This document shows positions 44,226 to 56,730 of a DNA stretch of 64,000 bases, in pieces; position 1 is the first letter of the stretch, and each line of letters begins with the position of its first letter. The notes below the pieces were generated by a model. The model did no database searches. It was not told the origin of the DNA and saw only the letters and a list, made by a program, of their open reading frames with translations. The position numbers and the translations under genes were made by a program. The stretch spans positions 423,070 through 487,069 of the forward strand of contig KZ111165.1 of the NCBI GenBank assembly GCA_002077045.2, read 5' to 3'. The DNA is from Rachicladosporium sp. CCFEE 5018. Lineage: Eukaryota; Ascomycota; Dothideomycetes; Cladosporiales; Cladosporiaceae.

Positions 44226-44486
44226 TGTCGATACTGTTTGTCAGAGTACTGTGTGTGTATAGTTCCTGAGCGGAGTGCAGTCGGGATCCTCTCGATCTCG
44301 AATCGCAAAAAGTTCGGACTGCTTTTGACGTCGCACACAAATGGTCAGCCGTAGTATCGGCACTTCATTCGCCGATCGTCTCTTCCCTCAGTAGTGACCA
44401 CCTCCACCTATGCCTGAACCTTTGTTCCGAGTGGTCTCTCTTCGCCCATGTCTCGAAGCACACGATGATAGCGATCTTCTCAATCG

Positions 44487-46024
44487 ATGGAGGTAGTCAC
44501 AAAGCTCTACCATGAGCGTCCTAAGACAGTCCTGTTTTCCGCGGCTGCGACGCTGAGGCTCGCGCTGCCACTTGCATTTCCTGCCTTGCCAGATTTACTG
44601 TCTGCGCGAGTAGAGATATCGACTCCCGTCAACAGCTTCAAGCGATGTACGTTTGCTCGTTTCCAAAGTACCGGGCAACTGGCTAAGTGGCAGCATAGGA
44701 TGCTGAGCTTCGCTTGTAGTGCATGAAGGCATCTTCCTCTTCGAACACGGACTCGACCCTTACGATGGAGGCATATTCCACCAGGTAATGATGCCGTTCT
44801 CAACATCAGCAAGCCCTTCAAGCTGATCGTGTGGAAAGGCTCCTCTGCTGCTTCCGCTATTCTCACTGCTGCCCGCGTCCACGAGTACGCTAGGTCGCTT
44901 GGCGAGCATTCTGCTGTTCACCGTACTCGATCTGCTGGCCGCAGATTGCCTGCATGCAATTGCTACCAGCGGCACCGCAACGATCTCGAGTGTATTCAGC
45001 TCACCCAGGAAGACGCAAGCATGGCAACCGCTCTCTGTGGCGGCAGTGTATCTGCTGAACCCTTTCACGATACTCACGTGCTTGGGCCGGCCTACGACAG
45101 TCTTCACCACTTTCTTCACGTTGCTCAGCATTCGACATGCCACCGAAGGTAAGCTGCAGACGTCCGCATTTGCGCTCGCGATAGCAAGCTACCTGTCATT
45201 GCATCCGGCACTCCTGCTACCACCGATCGGCTTGCTTTGCTATGATCAGCTTTGCAAGTCTCGGGAGCCTGTGAACGACACTAATGGACCCAAGTCACCG
45301 ATGAAGCATGCATCGAGTCAGACTGACCGACTGAAGGTCCTCGACTTCGGTACACGCTTTGTCAGCTGCTTCCTCCTCACAGCAGCACTACTGCTAGCGC
45401 TTTCACGACTGCTACTGCCCAGCTTCGCCTTCCTACCCAGCGTCTATCTCACGCCTTTGCGCGTCCCAGATCTCACTCCAAACCCAGGTCTCTGGTGGTA
45501 CTTCTTCATCGAGATGTTCGACCCCTTCCGGTCATTCTTCCTCGGGGTCTTCTGGCTGCACATGCTAAGCTACAGCGTGCCATTCTGTCTGCGCATGCGG
45601 AAGCAGCCATTGGCCGCTGTAGTGTCCATGCTGGGCATCACGGCGATCTTCCAGCCTTACGCCAATGTTGGGGAAGCAGGTGCTTGGCTCAGCTGCCTGA
45701 CGCTGCTATCGCACACATTCGAGGGTATGCCTTGGCATCGCCACCCATGAGATCGCGCATGCTAACCGACACACAGTATCATCGACTCACCGCTACACAT
45801 TCCCTGCTGTCGCAGTACTGCTGTACACGTCATTGCTTGGTCCAGCGTTTCATCATCTTTGGCTGTATGCCGGCAGCGGCAATGCCAACTTCTTCTACGC
45901 AATTACGCTTGTATGGAACCTGGCGCTGCTGATCATCTTAACGGACACAGTCTACTCAGTACTTCGAGACGAATGGGAAGCCGAGCGGTCAGAGGGCAAG
46001 GGCAAAGAGGTCAGACAGATATGA
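44487..46024 (+). CDS. GAB1: GPI transamidase subunit PIG-U (Gab1/Cdc91)
   Basis: Four exons: 44487-44646, 44720-44784, 44839-45724 and 45777-46024, with introns of 73, 54 and 52 nt, giving 452 aa. The protein is hydrophobic with many membrane helices. Family marks include FKRLHEGIFLFEHGLDPYDGGIFHQAPLLL near residue 53, which spans two splice sites and so confirms them, NPGLWWYFFIEMFDPFR, and GNANFFYA near the C-terminus. PIG-U is a subunit of the ER complex that attaches GPI anchors to proteins. It is convergent with the lactonase gene, with 75 nt between stops. Confidence 0.93.
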
Positions 46025-46099
46025 GTGCTGATATGGTGCCACAAGTATAGATCTGGTTATAAAGGCTGTCGATTGTACGTCACACGGCCCGCGTATGAC

Positions 46100-47170
46100 C
46101 TACGTGAACACATCTTTCTCGCTTTGCAGCTTCAGGAACGACTCTTCGTCATGCCCGGGGATGACTCGGCCACGGGTCTGGCGTTCCAGAATCTTCAGGC
46201 GCTGCGTGCTGCGGAACCTGCGGAGGGATGTTAGCAGTGTAATCGGAGAGAACCTCGAAAGCGTCGCTCGGAGAGCCTCACCAAGCCGGATGATCTCTTG
46301 CCAACCAGCCTTGTGGGATGCCGTCGCGCCACTAGTAGAAAAGTCAGCGCATCAGCCTCAGCCTCCTGTGAGACCCGACTTTGCTTACATTCTCGATCAC
46401 GTGGCAGTGGTCCGAGATGAAGAAGTATGTCCCGCTATCTGGCAAGTTGATCTGCATGCCGATCAAGCCATCTGTGTGGCCGGGCAAATGGTGCAGCGTG
46501 ATTCCTTGGCAGAAGTCGAGACTGCGCTCGTCGAAGGTCTTCCAGTTGCTGTTTTCTTGTCAGCTTTGCAGTTTTGTGCCTACGGAGATGATGTGGGGTC
46601 GTACAGATCGAGCTTAAGGTAGTGCTTCAGATACACTCCGACATCAGCACCAGTAGCGACCGACCAGAACGCAGACCTCAGCTCCGAATCGTGCACCCAG
46701 ATCTCGACATCTTTCCGATCGAGGAAGAGGTCCAAACCACCTGCGTGATCAAGATGCAAATGCCCAATGATGATCTTCTTGACATCCTCAATCTTATGTC
46801 CCGTCGCCTCAATCGCCGCATCAAGCTCATGCTTCGGCTCATACCTCACCCTCGTGAAGATATCCGCAAGCTGCGGTCCCCACACAGTCGGATAGTCCTT
46901 TCCAGACCCGGTCTCCCAGAGAATCAGGCCTTCATGCGGATGCTCGATCAGCACGCAGTACATGGGCAGCTGACGGCGTTTGTTGACGAATGCCTTGTCC
47001 TTGGTGGAGTGCAGGGAAGTGTTCCCGCCGCGGATCACGAAGCCCTCGTCTGCTTCTAGCCAGCCGACTTCGAGCAGCCACATCTTGGTGCCCTTTGGGC
47101 AGACATTGGAGATGTAGTTGGGTACTGCACCGGAGTCTAGCTGTTGTTGGATTGCGTTGCCGGCTGACAT
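46100..47170 (-). CDS. Metallo-beta-lactamase-fold lactonase (AHL-lactonase-like)
   Basis: Four exons: 47170-46605, 46548-46389, 46331-46282 and 46217-46100, with introns of 56, 57 and 64 nt and phases that agree, giving 297 aa. The metal-binding motif HLHLDHAGG is followed by the later histidines LPGHTDG and ISDHCHV and the end PGHDEESF. This pattern is that of the MBL-fold lactonases related to bacterial N-acyl homoserine lactonases (AttM/AiiA type). Hydrolysis of a lactone is likely; the natural substrate in a fungus is unknown. No signal peptide is visible, so it is likely cytosolic. Confidence 0.88.
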
Positions 47171-48836
47171 GTTTGCGGTTGCTCGGGTGGTTGTTTATTG
47201 TCGGTCTTAGTGGTCCCAGCACTTTCCGTGTTCGATTATGGCCAGCGTTTCGGTGTACGTCTGGATCGTGTCCCACCGTGATTTGGTAACAGAGTCGCAC
47301 AGAAGAGGCAGCTGAGGTCTTGCATCGCATTCAGCTAGGAGAGCCCAGTCATATGGGATTCCTGCAATGCTCTCGTGGCCATCGAATTGCGGTACAGCGT
47401 TGCTACTGTTCGGCTACTGCTACTGTGTGCGTACGCCCGAGGAGGGGAAGCTGTTGTGGCCGGTAATAATACAGCATAGCTGCAAGAGTCGTAGGTGTAG
47501 GTTCACGTCAGGGCTGACCCTCGATGCGATCGAAATATTTCCTGCCTGCGTTTGAGCATGACACCATTCCGATCACTCATGAGCCCAGCGATGAGTGAGA
47601 TTGCCCGGGTCATATGGTCATAGATCGAGCAGATCAACGAGTACATTCTCGCGTAGTCATGGCGCAACATATGACTGCCAACATCAACACCAAGACCATG
47701 TACCTTCGTACCAATGCGGGGAGACCATTACCCCACTACTCGATATGGCGCCCTAATCTATGTATGACATCGTACTGTGTTCTTTGGGACTGGCGAAGAC
47801 CGTGTAGTCGGGTCGGTTGTCGAAGCCGGCGCAGGTGCAACGCATGTCAGCTGGGCATGTGGCATGCTGTGACCTGATCACGCGCGACTCGATTGTCTGG
47901 CCCTTTCGTGGTCACCGGAATGCCACGCTTTGTCAGAGGCGTGGGATTCACGTGGGATGATTGACAGCATCAGGAAGGCCAAGTGCAACAACTTCGGAAA
48001 AACCTGGACCAACGGCGTCTGGTGCCCCAAGTCGGGCAAGTCCCTTCGCTTCACCCACCCACTCTCGACTCCCGGCGTACAGGGGGGATCGCGGACGCGC
48101 GCGAACGTGTAGATCTTGCGCCCTACTTTCCGTGGACCTGGCACGATGCTGGGGCAAAGTCCGGCCCAACCCACGACTTCACTCTTTCAACGACGCCTTG
48201 GATTGGCCCCTTGGAGCCGCAATTGGATGCAGCGCTTCGCGGCATGCGAGGGATGAAGCGCGTGCAGCCGTTACGTGGAGGCGTGCTACATGTTCTGATG
48301 TACCCCCAACTCGGTCTGCGTCAGTATGAGGAAGGTACGTGTACGAGCCAGTGGCGCAGGATCGCATGCACTGCGAGTAGCATGACCGACATGGATCTCG
48401 ACCTGCATCCTGCAACGCGCGAGCAATCACGATGGCTGACAGGACGCGTCAAGCTCCTTCGTACAGACGTGTCATAGTGTGGCACAGCAGCATTAACAAG
48501 TCATCAGCGTGAGCAGAAGGAAGGCTGCCCACAACTTAGGCTCCACTAAAATGCCTTCTACAAGTCGCTCAGGCGTGGAGAAGGTTCAGCTGCCTCACGC
48601 TTGTTGTCTTCTCATTTGTCTGTTGGACTTCATCATGCACGGCATGCCATCGCCATGTGGTTGCATGTGAGGCTGAGCTGCCGTACTCCGAGTATCGCAT
48701 GTGATGACTCGGGAGTCCTTCCTTCCTCTCTTTAATAGATGATCATCGCCTGCAGGATGGCGTACCGCGTTCAGTAACTTTTCCCTCGAGGCACTTTCGT
48801 TGTTTCCTTTGACTTTACTTCACCTTCAAGATCAAG
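47171..48836. other. Divergent intergenic region lactonase / GNAT
   Basis: About 1.67 kb. Open frames around 47930-48477 lack motifs and overlap on several frames, and I could not fold a tRNA there. It should hold both promoters. Confidence 0.5.
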
Positions 48837-50000
48837 ATGTTGGGTGTTCAGAGTCAACACGAGGGCAGCACGGCCGGTCTACAGGTCCTGGGATCACGAT
48901 GCTACAATTACTCTCTCTCTCCGGCGCATGTGCCTCACATCGACGCGGCTTATGCAAAACACAATCATGGTCAATACCGCAACAGGCTCGTGTCTTGGGG
49001 CGCTGGCCCAGCGGCGACAACTACGACCACTGCTGTGGTCAAGCCAAGAGCTCCGGCCAAGCTGCAGAGCATACCATTTATTACTGCAGTTGCCCTGCCT
49101 CAAGACCTTCCACGACTAGTTGAAATCGAGTTCGCGGCGTTTCGAGATGAGAAGGCGAATCATCAGCTCTCATACAGAGATAGCAAGATTCCAGAACACA
49201 GCGCGCGAGCATTGAAGTTCTACCGACATTGCATGACCCACCTTCGCTCAATAGACACGGACTACAGGTTCACGAATGGCCAACACCGCAAGCGCCCAAG
49301 TAGCACGAGCGAGCTCGTGGTTTCGAGCAGCACGTTCTCCTTGGGCTACCGCTTCCGCAAGGTCAACGATCCTCGGACTGGCGAGATCATTGCGTTCGCA
49401 AAAACAGAGATGACGGTCATCACACTGGAAGACATGCAGAGTCCACTAGACGCCGGCCATGAGAATGAGCCAGCGATGAATCGTGCTTGGTTCGCGTTGA
49501 ACGAGAAGCTGCACCGCGAGTACAACGGCTTGAGGCGGCATTGCTGTAAGAGACCCACCCTGGCCCACGCCAAGCCGGCCTAGCCAATCATGGCGAGCCT
49601 TTGTCGTACAACACACGTAAACGTTGACACAGCGCTGACGTTCAATATGCATACAGACTTTGGGATGCTAGCCACACACCCCGATCACCAGCACCGCGGC
49701 GCTGCGACTATGCTAATGAAGGAGCTGATCGCCGAGGCGGACGCGCTGGGTCTGGAGATGTACTGTGAAGCCACAAGGACAGGAAAACCACTGTACGAGA
49801 AGTACGGCTTTGTGGCTGTGAAGACGTTGACATTTGATCCCGCGGCGTACGGTGGGTCCGGGCTTGTTGAGACGCAGTGGGTGATGGTGAGAGGCGCGTT
49901 GGGGAAGGATGGAGTGCGTAGGCCAGTGCGAGAGTGGGATGTTGCAGCGGCTGAGGCGAGGGCACAGGTGGATGAGGCGCTGAGGAAGGCTCTTCCCTAA
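48837..50000 (+). CDS. GNAT-family acetyltransferase
   Basis: Two exons, 48837-49545 and 49657-50000, with a 111-nt intron (GTAAGA..ACAG, phase 1), giving 350 aa. The catalytic core lies in the second half: CYFGMLATHPDHQHRGAATMLM contains the acetyl-CoA loop (Q-H-R-G-A-A) and is created by the splice, and a late YEKYGF motif is also present. The block DLPRLVEIEFAAFRDE after residue 80 resembles the start of fungal GNATs of secondary-metabolism or polyamine type, so the first about 80 residues may include leader or an unseen intron. No ATG occurs between, so 48837 is kept. Substrate unknown. Confidence 0.8.
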
Positions 50001-50407
50001 ACCATCTGAGTACTGGTACCAATATAATGGATGTGGAGATCTGGGGGGAGGGGGTGGGGGCTACTTCACAGTATATTCGATTTAGCATGGTGTTGGCGGC
50101 AATCTGACCATATTAGTAACAGTGGGAAGGCAGGCCGTTCATTCAATATCGAAAGCAGACTAGGAGACAAAATGCCAGCGATTCGACATTTGGGTCGAAC
50201 TCGCTCTTTTCCGCAGATCACTATATCTTCTCAGTCGAATGTCTTGCTGCTGATAGCTGAGTAGTTCTGTTGTAACCAGCAGGGTCGGCCCGATTGTCTA
50301 CTGTCGACATATGTTGAGCCATCGTATATGTACACTGCATGACCGTGAGGTCTGAGCGAGAGCATCCAATCGATACGCTCTCCATCATTCGTGGAGCCAC
50401 ATTCGTG
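50001..50407. other. Convergent intergenic region GNAT / MFS
   Basis: About 400 nt between two 3' ends. Nothing recognised. Confidence 0.5.
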
Positions 50408-51754
50408 TCAAGCCGTCATACCTGGCTGCTTGATCGTCCGCTTATGCAACTTCGCTAGCCAAGTCCCAGCATAGAACGTCCGAATCCGTTTCCCAAAGAA
50501 CATGAAGCCAATCACGGCGAGATTATTCACGAGCGTTACCGCCATGAAGATCCCCGATATAATAACCACATATCCGCTCTGCACGACCCAGTCGAGCAGA
50601 TACAGTCCAAATGCGAACGAGATGATCTGCTTGCCGATGCACATGGCTATCAGCATCTCGGAGGTGTTGGCTTCGTAGCTGTCGATGGCGTAGGCGAGGA
50701 CGAAGGTGAACATGAAGTAGCTTGAGAAGTTCGTCAGAGCTGGGCCGGCGAAGAGACCAAACCAGTGGAGCTTGTTCTGGGCGGTTACGCCGTAGACTAT
50801 CAACCCGATCGGCGCCTGAGTCGAATGTTAGCTATTGCATTAATCGGCTTCAGGGCGTAGACTACTCACGATGATGATTGCTGGGAGCAATACTCCAAGA
50901 CGCATCTCAGCTTCACGGATGTTGCCGTTCTTCCTCGTCAGGTAGGCTGCGAGGCGATCGGAGGTGAAGGTGAACGGCACTGCGAGCGCGTAGCCAACGA
51001 TGTTCGCTAGAGCAAGCAGGCCAACGTTCTCCTGCACAGTGTGTCAACTCAGGGCAACTGCACGCCAGATTTGATGCTGACTTACCGGCTTCCAATTGTA
51101 TGGAGGTGCTAGGATCAGCACTGGGAAGGTATAGTTGAACACGAGTGCGCCCAGGCCAATGTAAATGCCATAGGTGCTGATAACCCAGAACACAGAGGGC
51201 ACGAGGAAGTACGTGAACGATCGTGCAGCGGTCATGAAGAACTCCTCGTCGTGGTCGATTGCGCTCCACGGTTTCAATGTCTGAAGAAAGCTCCTACGCG
51301 GCGGCACCAAGATCTGTACTTCAACGTGCTCTGCAGCGGCTGGATCTTTCTCAACTTCAGATTGGCCATAGACCTTGCGGCTGTCCGAGTCCGTGTCGGA
51401 AGGCATCAATCCGGGCGGTGCGCGCTTGTACGAGGTCTCTTCGACGAAGAGAAAGGCCATGATGAAAAGTAGCCCAGCGAATGCTGCCTCGACGTAGAAG
51501 AACAGGCGCCAGGAGTAGCCTGCATTGAGCATGTAGCCAGCGTACAGTCCACCGGTGGCGCCCCAACAAAGGCAGACGGTGTAGATCCCAAGCTTCGTTC
51601 CGCGCTCGTGTACTGTGCTACATCAGCCAGATGTTTCAAGTTATGTCCACGGGGATAGGACTTACGGAAGAAGATGTCGTTGACCAGCTGCACCGGCAGA
51701 GCTTCGCACACACCACTTGCGAATGTATGTATAATTCGGCAAGCCATGAGGCTT
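50408..51754 (-). CDS. MFS transporter (DHA1-like), 5' part lost in gap
   Basis: The visible exons are 51754-51666 (open at the gap), 51612-51086, 51031-50870 and 50815-50408, with introns of 53, 54 and 54 nt. They encode the end of TM4 to the C-terminus of a 12-TM transporter: SLMACRIIHTFASGVCEALPVQLVNDIFF, then HERGTKLGIYT and GGLYAGYMLNAGYSWRLFFY. A cytosolic loop with SYKRAPPG and the second half from TYFLVPSVFWVISTYGIYIGLGALVF follow. The pattern resembles fungal DHA1 carriers of the Hol1/drug type. Substrate unknown. About the first third of the gene is missing beyond the gap, where contig 3 carries unrelated sequence, showing that the join at 51755 is not a true adjacency. Confidence 0.82.
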
Positions 51755-51854
51755 NNNNNNNNNNNNNNNNNNNNNNNNNNNNNNNNNNNNNNNNNNNNNN
51801 NNNNNNNNNNNNNNNNNNNNNNNNNNNNNNNNNNNNNNNNNNNNNNNNNNNNNN
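51755..51854. other. Assembly gap (100 N)
   Basis: Exactly 100 N. The left side is the middle of an MFS gene and the right side is the 3' part of an MDR gene. Confidence 1.
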
Positions 51855-52824
51855 CTTTCAGAGCCCTGCCCATACTCGACAAACCCTCGTACTTCCCATA
51901 GAGCAGCGGCTTCAGCTTCCCATCGGCCAACATCTTCAAGTACCCGTCCCAGATATCATTCATCTGCTTCGGAAAGCGCCTGCCGCTCTCGCCGTATCGA
52001 TAGCCGACTACAGTGATCGACTTCAGCAGCAGCCTATTCATCTTGACATCCTCCATAACTCCGCCTCTGGCTGCAAAGCCCAAGATCACAATCGTGCCTG
52101 CATAGGCACAGCATCGGATCGCGTCGTTCACCATTCCTGTGTTGTCCAATACCGCGTCCACGCCACGGCCGCCTGTGAAGTCCATAACCTTCTGAATCCA
52201 GTCGCCAGTGTTTACGATCACGGCATCAACGTCCATGTCCCGTCGCATAGCTTTTGCCTTCTCCTCATCCCCCGCCAGTCCTATCACCGTGGCTCCCACC
52301 GCTTTGGCAACCATGCAGCAGGCACTCCCCAGCCCACCACTGGCGCCGCTGACTAGCACCGCTTCGCCTTGCTTCACCCTAGCTACTTCAACAACGGACG
52401 CATAGCTTACTGCTACTCCGTGCATTGCGCATGCCGACGCCGAGTCCAGCCCATCTGGTATTCGCCGGATGGCATTGCGAGGCACAGCGATATACTCTGC
52501 GAATGCGCCGATCCTGCCGCCGATAACGCGATCTCCTTCCACCAGGTCTCTAGCTGCTACATTGCTGGAGGGGACCTGTTCGATGACGCCGGCAAAGTCG
52601 TAGCCGAGGATGAACGGCGGGTGGACGTGTCCTCTCTTAGCGTGGACGTTCTGGTGCTTGCCGTTGGCATGGAGAATGTCGGCATGTTGGGGACTGCAGT
52701 GGGTTATGCGGATGAGGTAGTCGTCGTCTTTGGCCGAAGGTATGGGGACTGTGGAGGGAACTAGAGATGATGGAGAGGGATTGAAGGCAGGAAGGTAGAC
52801 TGCTTGCATCGTGGAGGGTGGCAT
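51855..52824 (-). CDS. MDR oxidoreductase (QOR-like), copy C, 3' end in contig 1
   Basis: Same protein as the copy at 30015-31009 with only about four amino-acid differences in the shared part (for example KDDDYL for KDDEYL and VIGLAG for VIALAG). ATG 52824 is chosen by the drop in amino-acid changes after MPPST. The 3' end is cut by the gap, and the identical overlap with 29513-29914 supplies it. Upstream the frame stays open to an ATG at 53097, but that stretch is not conserved like coding DNA. Confidence 0.85.
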
Positions 52825-54370
52825 GACAGGAATGGAAAATGTAGGTTCAGACTCGCCTGTCGAATGTATCTCGTGGACACCTTTGCTGTTCCTTGAGTGG
52901 GATAAACTCATCTGATCAGCCTCAAGACAGCCGAGGTCCTGACGCAATAGGAGCTCGCGATTCACCTTGACAGCTTCAGCACGATCGAGGTCTTGAGCAA
53001 TACCAGGGTGCATGTCAAAACAAGCCCACTCAACAATAAGTGGCTGACAGAAAAGCGAATATTGATCGAGGTCTTCCAAACAGGGCAGCTTCGTCATTAC
53101 CTGTGGTGGAGCGTGGCAGCGGCTGGGAGGGACTTCTGGCCAACATTTCGCGATAAGGCGCGAGGTGTAGACTCATAGCCTTTTGTGAAGGTCGTCTAGC
53201 TTTGGGCAGATGCAAGACACGCGTCGAGCATATGCGTGTCTGGTCCGTCCATTGATGTCACTCCGTAAGGTATCGATGGTGCTGAGCAACGAGAAAACCA
53301 GTATGGCGATCTTGCTCTCACGCTTCAGTGTGTGGCAACTTTGGTCGCTCTGGTCGCAGCATTAAATGCAATGAGTGTGAAGGATACTGTTTGATAGCCT
53401 TGAGTACCGTTTAAATCAGTATGAGGTGAAATGTTGACGCGAATGGTAGAGTGACCGTGAGGTGCATGCTATTTCCATCCCTCAGAGTGTTTCGCGGTGG
53501 TACGTGGTCCGGGCTTGCCGTGCTGCCGCCCTACTCCTTCTTTGAAAACATCCACCCAAGCCATCGACATCACACCACGCTCTGCACTGCATTGCATACT
53601 ACACGCTTGCTGCCAGTAGACCATCACCGTCGCACAGTACCAGACACTCGCATCTTCGCCGCCGCACCAGATTGAACGTTCGCCGCCGACCGATCAACGC
53701 CGCAAGCTGCTTCTGTTGTTTGCACCACGAGCTGACGAACCCCACTAAGAAGTGGTAAAACTCATCAACACCGTCGCGCCCACATACCGCCGCCGTCAAC
53801 ACTCAATCGACCATCGAGGCCGGCAGAGCACATTAACGAGCTCAACATCACCGCTGTTGCCAGCCCGCACGTGATCCTACGCCAAGAAGGAGGCCTCCCA
53901 AGAATCACAGTCGCGCTGTGTGAGCGTGGGACAATCGCCCAGAATCAGCATACCATATCTGGAGCGCCGCAAAGACCAAGGTCTATCAGTGCAAGCCGAT
54001 CGGCGAGACGCGAAAGGAGGATCACGCCCAGACGTGCCACGCTGAGCCTGCGCGCCCTTCCCTTTTCCCTTGGTAAGACTTTCCGGCCCTGTCTTTCGAC
54101 TTTGTGTAAAGTGAGGCATCAGCGGAGTGGAATCTCGCACGCGTACGCAGCGCCATACCAATCCGACTGGCATCGAGCGACTTATACCTGCGGGCGTTTA
54201 CACGGAAAACCGGCGAACCTTCCTCCACCACCACGACCTGCCTTCATCATACGCAGAAACGTATCAGCTGACCGCTCGTAGCTCATTCAGACTTGGAGAA
54301 CACATCCACAACATAGACTGCAGGCGGACTTCACACCGCGACTCACTCACTTCTACGACATACGCCAACG
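52825..54370. other. Divergent intergenic region MDR / PP1 (copy C)
   Basis: Counterpart of 31010-32565 with the same layout and frequent small differences. No gene. Confidence 0.55.
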
Positions 54371-55468
54371 ATGGCGGACCAGGGCGATGTTGATCTCGAT
54401 AGCATCATAGACCGTCTCCTCGAAGTGCGCGGCAGCCGCCCAGGCAAGCAGGTGCAGCTGCTGGAGACAGAAATAAGATTCTTGTGCACTAAGGCTCGCG
54501 AAATCTTTATTTCACAGCCCATACTCCTCGAGCTTGAGGCCCCCATCAAGGTGAGCTTGCCTAGCAGAGCTCTTCTACCACTGCAGGACTAATGTCGTGC
54601 CAGATCTGCGGTGACATTCACGGCCAATATTACGACCTCCTTCGCCTGTTCGAGTACGGCGGCTTCCCCCCAGAAGCCAACTACCTCTTCCTCGGCGACT
54701 ACGTCGATCGCGGCAAGCAGTCCCTCGAGACCATCTGCCTGCTGCTCGCCTACAAGATCAAGTACCCCGAGAACTTCTTCATCCTCCGCGGCAACCACGA
54801 GTGTGCCAGCATCAACCGCATCTACGGCTTCTACGACGAGTGCAAGAGGCGGTACAACATCAAGCTGTGGAAGACCTTTACGGACTGCTTCAATTGTTTG
54901 CCGATCGCCGCCATTATTGATGAGAAGATCTTTACAATGCATGGTGGGCTGAGTCCGGATCTGAATTCGATGGAGCAGATTCGCCGCGTCATGCGTCCGA
55001 CTGATGTAAGTGCTGAGAGCTGCCTTAAACCACATGTGATATTCAGAATACTGACAAAGGTTCGCAGATCCCCGACTGCGGTCTCCTCTGCGATCTCCTC
55101 TGGTCCGACCCCGACAAAGACATCACAGGCTGGAGCGAGAACGACCGCGGCGTCTCCTTCACCTTCGGCCCGGACGTCGTCTCCCGCTTCCTGCAAAAGC
55201 ACGACATGGACCTCATTTGCCGTGCGCATCAGGTCGTCGAGGATGGGTACGAGTTCTTTAGTAAGCGCCAGCTTGTCACGCTGTTCTCTGCGCCGAATTA
55301 CTGCGGGGAATTTGATAATGCGGGGGCGATGATGAGTGTGGATGAGAGTTTGTTGTGCTCGTTCCAGATTCTGAAGCCGGCGGAGAAGAAGCAGAAGTAA
55401 GTCCACTGTGAGACTTGGGAATGGGGAGCAATGTGACTGACATAGCGAGTAGGTTCGGAAGGCGATAG
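54371..55468 (+). CDS. Protein phosphatase PP1 catalytic subunit, copy C
   Basis: Four exons: 54371-54550, 54604-55005, 55068-55396 and 55453-55468, with introns of 53, 62 and 56 nt. The 308-aa product appears the same as copy B in every residue compared, although the DNA differs at many third positions, which shows strong purifying selection on both copies. All PPP motifs are present. The last intron ends GAGTAG, again a tandem acceptor with the same possible one-residue difference. Confidence 0.94.
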
Positions 55469-56730
55469 ATGCTCTGTTCGGGCAGGACGATCTTGGAGGA
55501 TGCTAGAGCAGCAAGTGCGCGCCTTTGATTTCAAGCCGTGTTGGGGGACATGGTAAAGTGATCGGATTGTGCACTGGGCTGTTCAAGCGGTACGATGCAC
55601 TGTGGATGTGCGAGCGGCGTACAGCTTGACGCAGAGCAGCAGTGATGACATGGAGACGCGGATCATGCACGCGCATTTCTTATCGAACGACGAGTGCGAA
55701 CACGATGAGTAGTAAGGTGTGAAGACTTGGGGACGTTATGTACGATTCGTTATGGAGTGAGGAATGAGTGCTGCCTTCTATGCGTAATTCCTGTGCTTCC
55801 TCGGGCCGTAAGTTGCCTTGAACTCCGTACGCAGGCTGCGCGTAGTGCCTAGCAAACCCGGCCAATTTTGCGAATAGCTGCATGTCGAGTACCGAGTGAC
55901 CTGTCAGATGTTGGTGGCGGCGGGTGAAAGCTGAAACAAACACGCGCAACCACAACGTTTCGACGCATTGCAGCCAATCGACCTTGTTGAACACCTACTG
56001 TAGACCGCGCACCGCAATGGTCCGACTAGCAGGCCGGTCGCGCTGCCGCTGGCCGAAGACGCGTGCATGCAATGCCAGGTCACCGCTGAGTGGCCATGTT
56101 TATTGTGAGTTTCAGGTCCTGGTTTGTGGAAGACGCGTGAAGGCGCGTGGTTGAGGGTTAGGTGGAGGACTTGTGACCTGTCTCAATGGCAAACTTTGGA
56201 GAGACTACAGCTCTGGTGCATACTACGTGACCGCAGCGGCATTGACAGCTGCATTGCAGCACAATCTCTGTCAACATTGTCGTGGTGTACGAGGCGATTG
56301 TTGATATGTCCCATTTGTTCGTGGTCCGAGCTTCCCAATCAGGGATCCCGCCACGGCGTTCTCGCTTCGTCGCCTTCTTCCGAACTTCCTCCAACGCCGA
56401 CACCTCGATTGTTAACCTTATCGATTATTATTGACCTCGAACAATTGCAATCGCTATTCTGGACCTCGACAACAACGGTCCTTCACTCATTGTGTTCGGC
56501 GATGGGCAGGCGCTGATATCAACGGCGACGCTGGACTGGCAATCGAAAGGTGGACAAAGGGGTGCGTTTGTTACTTGTCGGCTGGCATAGCAACCGGTGG
56601 TGTCGGCGGCAGTGAGGCTGAGGGCGGGCACGGCTGTGACTGGCGGAGGTGCTGGAGGCGACTGCGAACGAAGAGGGAGCTGTGGTGCGGCAGCGGTGGA
56701 GAGAGGTGAACACTACCTTGCGACAGCGGC
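55469..56730. other. Intergenic PP1 to Cdh1 (copy C)
   Basis: Counterpart of 33666-34915. The first part is rearranged by indels relative to copy B; the part from about 55910 on is highly alike. No gene. Confidence 0.5.

Noticed and set aside
47930..48477. Possible gene or tRNA in the lactonase/GNAT spacer
   Set aside because: Overlapping frames lack motifs, and no cloverleaf with proper acceptor and T arms could be formed.
51406..53097. Open frame of 563 codons across the second gap
   Set aside because: It is a chimera: MFS sequence in the wrong frame on one side, MDR copy C on the other, joined through N bases.
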